7,280 nt of DNA from Zoogloeaceae bacterium (lineage in GTDB: Bacteria; Pseudomonadota; Gammaproteobacteria; Burkholderiales; Rhodocyclaceae), in NCBI GenBank assembly GCA_031282665.1, contig JAITDH010000224.1, forward strand, positions 1 through 7,280. Reading direction: 5' to 3'. This document shows positions 1 through 7,280 of this stretch, piece by piece. The translations under genes and the position numbers were made by a program. The first letter of the stretch is position 1; each line of letters starts with the position of its first letter. A model generated the notes under the pieces. It saw only the letters and a program-made list of their open reading frames with translations. It was not told where the DNA came from and did not search any database.

Positions 1-3366
<3,366 letters not shown>

Positions 3367-3398
3367 GATCGCTCCGGAATGAAAAGACTCAAACGGTC

Positions 3399-3455
3399 CA
3401 AATACAAACCCACACTTGTTGCAAACCCGGCGGGAGGAGGAAAGGCTTGTATTTG
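3399..3455 (-). repeat. Inverted repeat in the rpoB 5' leader
   Basis: On the transcript strand CAAATACAAGCC (3455-3444) can pair with GGTTTGTATTTG (3410-3399). This gives 12 pairs, one a G-U, around a loop of 33 bases. It lies after the attenuator hairpin and about 20 bases before the rpoB Shine-Dalgarno sequence. Between the arms are a pyrimidine run (TTTCCTCCTCC) and a small CCCG/CGGG palindrome. It could be an RNase III-type processing stem, as is known between rplL and rpoB in E. coli, or a structure that affects rpoB translation. Function is not shown by the sequence. Confidence 0.5.
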
Positions 3456-3485
3456 CTGTCTGCGCAAAAAATACCGACAAAGAAC

Positions 3486-3532
3486 AAAAACGGAAAAAGG
3501 CCGACGCCCCGGATATGAATGGGGCATCAGCC
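3486..3532 (-). terminator. Terminator-like attenuator between rplL and rpoB
   Basis: Read on the minus strand, GGCTGATGCCCC (3532-3521) pairs with GGGGCGTCGGCC (3510-3499) over 12 positions including two G-T(U) wobbles. The loop is 10 bases. Five Ts follow at once (3498-3494), then a second run of five (3490-3486) and a run of six at 3471-3466. This is the form of a Rho-independent terminator. It begins 18 bases after the rplL stop. Since rpoB follows in the same direction with no clear promoter of its own, partial read-through is the likely role. That would match the E. coli rplL-rpoB attenuator, which makes more ribosomal protein mRNA than polymerase mRNA. Confidence 0.85.
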
Positions 3533-3550
3533 TGTGACGGGTGGGGCCGC

Positions 3551-3925
3551 TTACTTCAATTCGACCTTGGCGCCCGCGTCTTCCAGTTGCTTCTTCAGCG
3601 CTTCCGCGTCGGCCTTGGGAATTCCTTCCTTGACCGGCTTCGGCGCGCCGTCCACGACATCCTTGGCTTCCTTCAAGCCCAGGCCGGTCGCGGCGCGTAC
3701 CACCTTGATGACTTCCACCTTCTTTTCGCCCGCGGCAAGCAGGACGACGGTGAATTCGGTCTGTTCCTCCGCGGCGGCGGCGGGAGCGGCCGCGCCAGCG
3801 GCGGGCGCGGCGAAGGAAGCGGCGGAAACGCCGAATTTTTCTTCGAACGCCTTGACGAGATCGTTCAATTCCATGACGGTCATCGCGCCGACGGCCTCAA
3901 GGATGTCTTCTTTGGAAATAGCCAT
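3551..3925 (-). CDS. rplL: 50S ribosomal protein L7/L12
   Basis: This 124-residue protein forms the flexible stalk of the large ribosomal subunit, which recruits and activates the translational GTPases (EF-Tu, EF-G, IF2). It shows the N-terminal dimerisation and L10-binding helices ([20 protein letters not shown] onwards, 1-32). An Ala/Pro/Gly-rich hinge follows at about 36-52. The globular C-terminal domain (about 55-124) contains [17 protein letters not shown] and ends AGAKVELK. The length is normal for the family. AGGAG (3936-3932) lies 6 bases before the ATG. It follows rplJ by 41 bases with no terminator between, so the two are co-transcribed, and extra L7/L12 must come from more frequent initiation. 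The stop is TAA. Confidence 0.99.
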   Translation of the reverse strand: MAISKEDILEAVGAMTVMELNDLVKAFEEKFGVSAASFAAPAAGAAAPAAAAEEQTEFTVVLLAAGEKKVEVIKVVRAATGLGLKEAKDVVDGAPKPVKEGIPKADAEALKKQLEDAGAKVELK

Positions 3926-3966
3926 GTAATACTCCTGTCAATTCAAAAAGGTTCAGGTTGCGACCA

Positions 3967-4464
3967 TCAGGCCGTTGCTTCTTCGCGTTGCTTGGCAAGC
4001 GCCGCCAACGCTCCGGCAAAGCCGGAAACGGGGGCTTGCATGACGCCCAGAAGCCTGGCGAGCAGTGCCTCGCGGCTGGGGATGGACGCCAGGGCTTGCA
4101 CGCCCGCCTTGTCCAGCACCTTGCCGGCGTAGGAACCCGCCTTGATGGTCAATTTGTCGTTGTTCTTGGCGAAGTCGTGCAATACCCTGGCTGCCGCCAC
4201 CGGATCCGCGGAAATGCTGTAGATCAGGGGACCGGCCATCTGCCCGGCCAGTTCCGCGAACGGCGTGTCCGCCACGGCCCGGCGCGCCAGGGTGTTTTTC
4301 AGCACGCGCAGGTATACACCCGCCTCGCGGGCCTGTTTGCGGAGCAGGGTGAGCGCGCCCACCTCGATGCCGCGATATTCGGCCAGCGCGATGGTCTGAG
4401 CATTGGCCAGCTCGGCCGATATCTCCGCCACAACGGCTTTTTTGTCTGTAAGATTAAGACCCAC
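3967..4464 (-). CDS. rplJ: 50S ribosomal protein L10 (GTG start)
   Basis: This 165-residue protein anchors the L7/L12 dimers to 23S rRNA at the stalk base and acts as translational repressor of its own operon. The N-terminal RNA-binding domain contains [20 protein letters not shown] (29-48) and [12 protein letters not shown] (52-63). [17 protein letters not shown] (79-95) and [10 protein letters not shown] (109-118) are also family sequence. The C-terminal Ala-rich helix (about 130-163) is where L7/L12 dimers dock. The start codon is GTG at 4464. It is chosen because the N-terminus [13 protein letters not shown] matches betaproteobacterial L10, and a strong Shine-Dalgarno sequence lies 8 bases upstream. 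GTG may limit initiation and make the gene more responsive to leader structure. The stop is TGA. Confidence 0.98.
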   Translation of the reverse strand: MGLNLTDKKAVVAEISAELANAQTIALAEYRGIEVGALTLLRKQAREAGVYLRVLKNTLARRAVADTPFAELAGQMAGPLIYSISADPVAAARVLHDFAKNNDKLTIKAGSYAGKVLDKAGVQALASIPSREALLARLLGVMQAPVSGFAGALAALAKQREEATA

Positions 4465-4472
4465 GGGTCTTT

Positions 4473-4480
4473 CCTCCTTT
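4473..4480 (-). promoter_or_regulatory. Strong Shine-Dalgarno site of rplJ
   Basis: AAAGGAGG on the minus strand is fully complementary to the usual proteobacterial 16S rRNA 3' tail. It ends 8 bases before the GTG codon. It is the longest match to the tail seen before any gene in this window. It settles the rplJ start, and it is the natural target for masking by the upstream leader. Confidence 0.9.
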
Positions 4481-4492
4481 CAAGTCAAAATA

Positions 4493-4510
4493 TGGCGGAA
4501 AATTCCGCCA
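4493..4510 (-). promoter_or_regulatory. Perfect hairpin just upstream of the rplJ ribosome binding site
   Basis: TGGCGGAATTTTCCGCCA is a perfect inverted repeat: 7 pairs with a 4-base loop, or 6 pairs with a 6-base loop. It is followed by TATTTT and ends 12 bases before AAAGGAGG. The T run is short and broken, so it is at most a weak terminator. It may insulate the ribosome binding site or take part in L10 feedback. Confidence 0.5.
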
Positions 4511-4540
4511 CTCCTACGGCGACCTGAACCGGGAGCATGT

Positions 4541-4660
4541 GCCGCGGATGCGATCCGCGGCCAGAATCCTTGTTCCGGGCACACCGTCTGCGCAGGCGAT
4601 GCGGCCATTGAGCGCCAAGCCTTTCGGCAGGCGCACCTGCGGTCTTTGACGATCCGCGGG
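4541..4660 (-). promoter_or_regulatory. Alternative pairing segments of the rplJ leader
   Basis: Three segments share one core. Segment A, CCGCGGAT, is at 4659-4652. Segment B, the same 8 bases, is at 4560-4553. Segment C, ATCCGCGG, is at 4549-4542. B and C form a local hairpin (9 pairs with the flanking G-C, 4561/4541; 3-base loop). A can pair with C over 8 bases instead, which would enclose the kink-turn element. B:C and A:C cannot form together. The complementarity is directly visible; switching is inferred. Confidence 0.5.
4583..4650 (-). promoter_or_regulatory. L10 leader: autoregulatory kink-turn-like element in the rplJ mRNA
   Basis: On the transcript, ACCG (4643-4640) pairs with CGGT (4586-4583), and CAGGTG (4639-4634) pairs with CGCCTG (4598-4593). 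The bases CGCAGA (4592-4587) are left unpaired on one side only. This one-sided bulge between two stems is typical of a kink-turn. Inside, CGCC (4633-4630) pairs with GGCG (4616-4613), and GCC-GAAA-GGC (4628-4619) makes a GNRA-type tip. The sequence GCAGACGGTG and the place before rplJ match the known proteobacterial L10 leader, where L10-L7/L12 binds and represses rplJL translation. Assignment is by recalled motif and by hand folding, not by a covariance search. Confidence 0.82.
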
Positions 4661-4708
4661 GCATTCCGGATGATGGCGAATGTCCCGCGTCCCAAAGTTC
4701 TTTCGTAT

Positions 4709-5407
4709 TCAAGCGGCGAGCACCGTGCTTTGATCGACCCGCACGCCTGGCCCCATGGTGCTGGCGAGAGCGATCTTTTTCAGGTACTGCCCCTTGGATG
4801 AAGTTGGTTTCGCCTTGTTCAAGGCGTCGATCAGGGCTTTCAGGTTCGTTTCCAGCTTTTCCACCGGGAAGGAGGCGCGCCCGATGGTGGCATGCACGAC
4901 GCCGCCCTTGTCGGTGCGATATTGCACCTGGCCGGCTTTGGCGTTCTGCACGGCGGTCGTCACGTCCATCGTCACCGTTCCCACCTTGGGATTCGGCATC
5001 AGGCCGCGCGGCCCCAGGATCTGGCCCAGTTGGCCGACGATCCGCATGGCGTCGGGAGTGGCGATCGCGATGTCGAAATCGAGCTTGCCGCCCTTTACTT
5101 CCGCCGCCAGATCGTCGAACCCGACGATGTCCGCGCCCGCGGCCTTCGCCGCTTCCGCCTTTTCGCCCTGGGCGAACACGGCGACGCGCACGCTCTTCCC
5201 CGTCCCGGCGGGCAGCACTACGGAACCGCGCACCAGTTGGTCGGATTTCCGCGCGTCGATGCCGAGATTGACGGCCACGTCGATGGATTCATCGAACTTG
5301 GCGGTGGCGGTTTCCTTGACGAGGGCCAAGGCTTCCGCGAGCGGATACAGTTTTTGCGCATCGACCTTGCCGGCGATGGCTTTTTGCCGTTTCGTGAGCT
5401 TTGCCAT
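4709..5407 (-). CDS. rplA: 50S ribosomal protein L1
   Basis: This 232-residue protein forms the mobile L1 stalk, which moves deacylated tRNA out of the E site, and represses translation of the rplK-rplA mRNA. The start is [16 protein letters not shown]. The conserved RNA-binding loop [15 protein letters not shown] is at 132-146, and the end is [19 protein letters not shown] (211-229). Length and both domains are normal. The ATG lies one base after the rplK stop (TGA-A-ATG). Its Shine-Dalgarno sequence GGAGGG (5421-5416) is inside the rplK coding end, so the two genes are almost surely translationally coupled, and repression of rplK would also repress rplA. The stop is TGA. Confidence 0.99.
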   Translation of the reverse strand: MAKLTKRQKAIAGKVDAQKLYPLAEALALVKETATAKFDESIDVAVNLGIDARKSDQLVRGSVVLPAGTGKSVRVAVFAQGEKAEAAKAAGADIVGFDDLAAEVKGGKLDFDIAIATPDAMRIVGQLGQILGPRGLMPNPKVGTVTMDVTTAVQNAKAGQVQYRTDKGGVVHATIGRASFPVEKLETNLKALIDALNKAKPTSSKGQYLKKIALASTMGPGVRVDQSTVLAA

Positions 5408-5408
5408 T

Positions 5409-5840
5409 TCACAGGCCCTCCACGGTGACGCCCATGCTGCGCGCGGAACCGGCGATGGTGCGCACGGCGGCGTTCAGGTCGGCGGCGGTCAGGTCGGGCA
5501 TCTTGGCCTTGGCGATTTCCTCGCACTGGGCGCGGGAGATCTTGCCCACCTTGTCGGTATGCGGCTTGGGCGAGCCGGAAGTGATGCCCGCCGCTTTCTT
5601 GATGAGGATGGTCGCGGGCGGCGTCTTCATCACGAAGGTGAAGGACTTGTCCGCGAAGGCGGTAATCACCACGGGAATCGGCAGGCCCGGTTCCACGCCC
5701 TGTGTCTGGGCATTGAACGCCTTGCAGAATTCCATGATGTTCAATCCGCGCTGACCGAGCGCGGGACCGATCGGGGGCGAGGGATTCGCCTTCCCGGCCG
5801 GGACTTGCAGCTTGATATAGCCGACGATCTTCTTGGCCAT
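5409..5840 (-). CDS. rplK: 50S ribosomal protein L11
   Basis: This 143-residue protein binds the GTPase-associated region of 23S rRNA at the base of the L7/L12 stalk and takes part in factor binding and in RelA activation. The N-terminal domain has the proline-rich stretch [20 protein letters not shown] (17-36), the thiostrepton-site segment. The C-terminal RNA-binding domain includes [18 protein letters not shown] (85-102), and the end is [12 protein letters not shown]. The length equals the usual 142-143. AAGGAA (5851-5846) is 5 bases before the ATG. It is first in an rplK-rplA pair, after a 118-base leader that follows nusG. Confidence 0.99.
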   Translation of the reverse strand: MAKKIVGYIKLQVPAGKANPSPPIGPALGQRGLNIMEFCKAFNAQTQGVEPGLPIPVVITAFADKSFTFVMKTPPATILIKKAAGITSGSPKPHTDKVGKISRAQCEEIAKAKMPDLTAADLNAAVRTIAGSARSMGVTVEGL

Positions 5841-5958
5841 CTTGTTTCCTTAAAAATGAGTATGACGCGCGCTCACCAACGGGTTACTGGCGCTCCTCCG
5901 CCGGAATTCGACTGCCGGGCCTCCGGTCTTCGCCCTCTTGCAAAAATCCTGCCTGCCG
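5841..5958 (-). promoter_or_regulatory. rplK-rplA leader region (possible L1 feedback site)
   Basis: These 118 bases separate nusG from rplK. In proteobacteria the rplK leader carries the L1 target that mimics the 23S rRNA site. Visible structure on the transcript is modest. CGCCA (5892-5888) can pair with TGGTG (5878-5874), including one G-U. Just upstream there are CCGG repeats, and GAGCGC occurs on both sides of the small stem. I see no convincing promoter and no terminator. I cannot delimit an L1 site with certainty. Confidence 0.35.
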
Positions 5959-6492
5959 TCAGCCTTTCTCGACCTGGGCAAATTCCAGTTCCACCGGGGT
6001 GGGGCGTCCGAAGATGCTGACCGAGACCCTCAGATGGCTCTTTTCGTAGTTGACGTCCTCGACGCTGCCCTGGAAATCGGTAAACGGGCCTTCCTTGATC
6101 CGCACCACCTGGCCGACCTCGAAAAGCACCTTGGGACGCGGCTTTTCCACGCCATCCTGCATCTGTTGCAGGATTTTCTTCACTTCCAGTTCGGAGATGG
6201 GCGAGGGCCTGGTCGCCGTGCCGCCGAGGAAACCCGACACCTTGGGCGTGCTTTTCACCAGATGCCAGGAATCGTCGTTCATCTCCATTTCCACCAGCAC
6301 ATAGCCGGGGAAAAACTTGCGCTCGGTAATCGATTTTTGGCCGTTCTTCATTTCCACGACTTCTTCCACCGGCACCATGATCTGGCCGAAGAAATCCTGC
6401 ATGCCGTGGCGGTCGATGTTTTCCTGCAGGGAACGCATGACCTTCTTTTCGAAACCGGAATGAACGTGGACGACGTACCAACGTTTGCTCAT
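5959..6492 (-). CDS. nusG: Transcription termination/antitermination factor NusG
   Basis: This 177-residue factor binds the RNA polymerase clamp through its N-terminal NGN domain. Its C-terminal KOW domain contacts either Rho or ribosomal protein S10. The NGN domain begins [18 protein letters not shown] (1-18) and contains [16 protein letters not shown] (59-74). The KOW domain spans about 124-177, with [19 protein letters not shown] and [15 protein letters not shown]. The frame stays open upstream to an ATG at 6705, but that extension only reads secE out of frame. The start at 6492 gives the family N-terminus and normal length. It lies 2 bases after the secE stop, with a weak GGAAA (6502-6498) inside the secE end, so translation probably depends on coupling to secE. 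The stop is TGA. Confidence 0.98.
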   Translation of the reverse strand: MSKRWYVVHVHSGFEKKVMRSLQENIDRHGMQDFFGQIMVPVEEVVEMKNGQKSITERKFFPGYVLVEMEMNDDSWHLVKSTPKVSGFLGGTATRPSPISELEVKKILQQMQDGVEKPRPKVLFEVGQVVRIKEGPFTDFQGSVEDVNYEKSHLRVSVSIFGRPTPVELEFAQVEKG

Positions 6493-6494
6493 GA

Positions 6495-6845
6495 TTATTT
6501 CCAGCCCAGGATCAGATTGTGCATCACCCATTCCAGGGTTTTGTCGGTCAGGAAGAGAAAGATCGCCATGATGACCGCGAACGCGAAAACCAATCCCGTC
6601 ATCTGGAAGGTTTCCTTGCGGTCGGGCCAGACGATCTTGCGCACTTCCCCCCAGGTTTCGCGGAAGAAGGTTATCAGGCGCGCGCCCGGCTCCGTCGTCT
6701 TGCAAAAGAACGAAAGGCCCGCGACCACGCCGGCGATCACCGCCAGCCAGCGGAATACGGTCAATTGTCCGGAGAGCAGATAAAAGCCCGCCCCGCCCGC
6801 CACGACGAGCAAAAACGAAACAGCGATCTTGATTTTTTCGATCAT
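6495..6845 (-). CDS. secE: Preprotein translocase subunit SecE
   Basis: This 116-residue inner-membrane protein clamps SecY in the SecYEG channel. Three hydrophobic segments are visible, at about 6-25, 29-48 and 83-99, which is the long, three-span form found in E. coli. The conserved cytoplasmic amphipathic motif is present at 64-83 ([20 protein letters not shown]). It is followed by the essential last membrane helix and a short tail ending LILGWK. An in-frame TAG directly precedes the ATG, so no longer form is possible. The nearest GGAG is 12 bases upstream, rather far, and is one of two copies in a tandem repeat. secE lies 49 bases after tRNA-Trp and 2 bases before nusG. The stop is TAA. 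Confidence 0.98.
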   Translation of the reverse strand: MIEKIKIAVSFLLVVAGGAGFYLLSGQLTVFRWLAVIAGVVAGLSFFCKTTEPGARLITFFRETWGEVRKIVWPDRKETFQMTGLVFAFAVIMAIFLFLTDKTLEWVMHNLILGWK

Positions 6846-6850
6846 CTACG

Positions 6851-6880
6851 AATCAAACTCCGACGAACCAAACTCCGGCG
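6851..6880 (-). repeat. Two tandem 15-base units before secE
   Basis: On the transcript the units CGCCGGAGTTTGGTT (6880-6866) and CGTCGGAGTTTGATT (6865-6851) are adjacent and match at 13 of 15 positions. Each contains GGAG, so the Shine-Dalgarno-like core is duplicated; a further CGT follows before the stop-start TAGATG. It lies between the tRNA 3' end and the secE ATG. It is probably a local duplication. Confidence 0.7.
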
Positions 6881-6894
6881 AGACTGAAAAGAAA

Positions 6895-6970
6895 TGGCAG
6901 GGGCAGAGGGAATCGAACCCCCAACCTTCGGTTTTGGAGACCGACGCTCTGCCAGTTGAGCTATACCCCT
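6895..6970 (-). tRNA. trpT: tRNA-Trp (anticodon CCA)
   Basis: A complete 76-base tRNA can be folded by hand. The acceptor stem AGGGGTA pairs with TGCCCCT, with one G-U. The D stem is GCTC/GAGC, with loop AACTGGCA. The anticodon stem is TCGGT/ACCGA around loop CTCCAAA, giving anticodon CCA. The T arm is GGGGG-TTCGATT-CCCTC, with one G-U. The discriminator is G73, as expected for bacterial tRNA-Trp, and the CCA end is encoded (6897-6895). It sits between the tuf terminator and secE, an arrangement known in betaproteobacteria. No separate promoter is clear in the 33 bases after the terminator stem, so it may be released by processing of a longer transcript. Confidence 0.98.
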
Positions 6971-6984
6971 GCAAAAACCGCAAA

Positions 6985-7038
6985 TACAAAAACGATAAAA
7001 CCAGAGGCGTCTTTCCGCCCAGGGCCGAAAGACGCCTC
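6985..7038 (-). terminator. Rho-independent terminator after tuf
   Basis: GAGGCGTCTTTC (7038-7027) and GAAAGACGCCTC (7015-7004) form a perfect 12-pair stem with an 11-base loop. TGG, TTTT (7000-6997) and then TTTTT (6992-6988) follow on the transcript strand. It begins 8 bases after the tuf stop. The T tract is interrupted, so some read-through into tRNA-Trp-secE-nusG is possible. Confidence 0.9.
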
Positions 7039-7046
7039 GAACTTCC

Positions 7047-7280
7047 TTATTCGATGATTTTCGCCACCACGCCGGCGCCGACGGTGCGGCCGCCTTCGCG
7101 GATGGCGAAACGCAGGCCTTCTTCCATCGCGATCGGGGCGATCAGCTTCACCGTGATCGATACGTTGTCGCCCGGCATCACCATTTCGGTGCCTTCCGGC
7201 AGGCTGATCGCGCCGGTGACGTCCGTCGTCCGGAAGTAGAATTGCGGACGGTAGTTGGCGAAGAAGGGGGTGTGACGCCC
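7047..7280 (-). CDS. tuf: Elongation factor Tu, C-terminal 77 residues (5' end outside window)
   Basis: EF-Tu carries aminoacyl-tRNA to the ribosome as a GTP complex. The visible part is the end of beta-barrel domain 3. It starts at [20 protein letters not shown] and continues with [10 protein letters not shown] and [20 protein letters not shown]. It ends with the family terminus [20 protein letters not shown]. The frame is open to the right edge with no defect, and the stop is TAA. The GTPase domain is not in the window. Proteobacteria often have two nearly identical tuf copies; this would be the one next to secE-nusG. A strong terminator follows. Confidence 0.98.
   Translation of the reverse strand, partial: GRHTPFFANYRPQFYFRTTDVTGAISLPEGTEMVMPGDNVSITVKLIAPIAMEEGLRFAIREGGRTVGAGVVAKIIE

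Noticed and set aside
3411..3485. Possible promoter for rpoB (for example TTTGCA with TATTTG)
   Set aside because: The spacing is about 15 bases and the -10 match is poor; no pair of boxes was convincing.
4660..4708. Possible promoter for rplJ in the rplA-rplJ gap
   Set aside because: E. coli has a promoter here, but the best -35/-10 candidates in this sequence match poorly, so none is annotated.
4755..6020. A 421-codon plus-strand frame across rplA, rplK and the nusG end
   Set aside because: It is antisense to three certain ribosomal/transcription genes and crosses their boundaries; no family is recognisable.
6493..6705. N-terminal extension of NusG to an ATG at 6705
   Set aside because: The extra 71 residues read the secE gene out of frame and have no NusG similarity. 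The start at 6492 gives the family N-terminus.
6829..7239. A plus-strand frame across tRNA-Trp and tuf
   Set aside because: It reads through the antisense of a tRNA, a terminator and tuf.

Overview
This window is the ribosomal protein and RNA polymerase locus of a betaproteobacterium. All genes lie on the minus strand and are read from right to left: tuf (3' end) - tRNA-Trp - secE - nusG - rplK - rplA - rplJ - rplL - rpoB (first 1122 codons). Gene order, the high G+C content, and close agreement of RpoB, NusG and L10 with remembered Neisseria and Burkholderia proteins support Betaproteobacteria. I cannot place the order or genus from sequence alone. No mobile element, CRISPR array or credible plus-strand gene is present.

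Region by region. Positions 7280-7047 hold the last 77 residues of EF-Tu, closed by a strong intrinsic terminator (7038-6985). tRNA-Trp (6970-6895) follows, then secE after 49 bases containing a tandem 15-base repeat. secE and nusG are 2 bases apart. A 118-base leader separates nusG from rplK, and rplK and rplA are separated by a single base. The 244 bases between rplA and rplJ hold the L10 leader: a kink-turn-like element and further hairpins that could form alternative pairings. rplJ starts with GTG behind a near-perfect Shine-Dalgarno sequence. rplL follows 41 bases later. Between rplL and rpoB (184 bases) is a terminator-like attenuator hairpin and a second, long-range inverted repeat. rpoB runs off the left edge of the window; rpoC would be expected beyond it.

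How the genes work together. EF-Tu, L11, L1, L10 and L7/L12 serve translation: L10-L7/L12 and L11 form the GTPase stalk base, and L1 the other stalk. SecE is part of the protein translocase. NusG links RNA polymerase to ribosome or Rho. RpoB is the beta subunit. The two leaders and the attenuator are the expected points for L1 and L10 feedback and for setting the ribosomal protein to RNA polymerase ratio.

The most unusual feature is inside RpoB. About 75 residues (426-502) are inserted where E. coli beta has only a short link, at about E. coli residue 412-419. The inserted piece has the strand/helix order and C-terminal pattern of an L7/L12 C-terminal (ClpS-like) domain, and its glutamine codon use differs from the rest of the gene.
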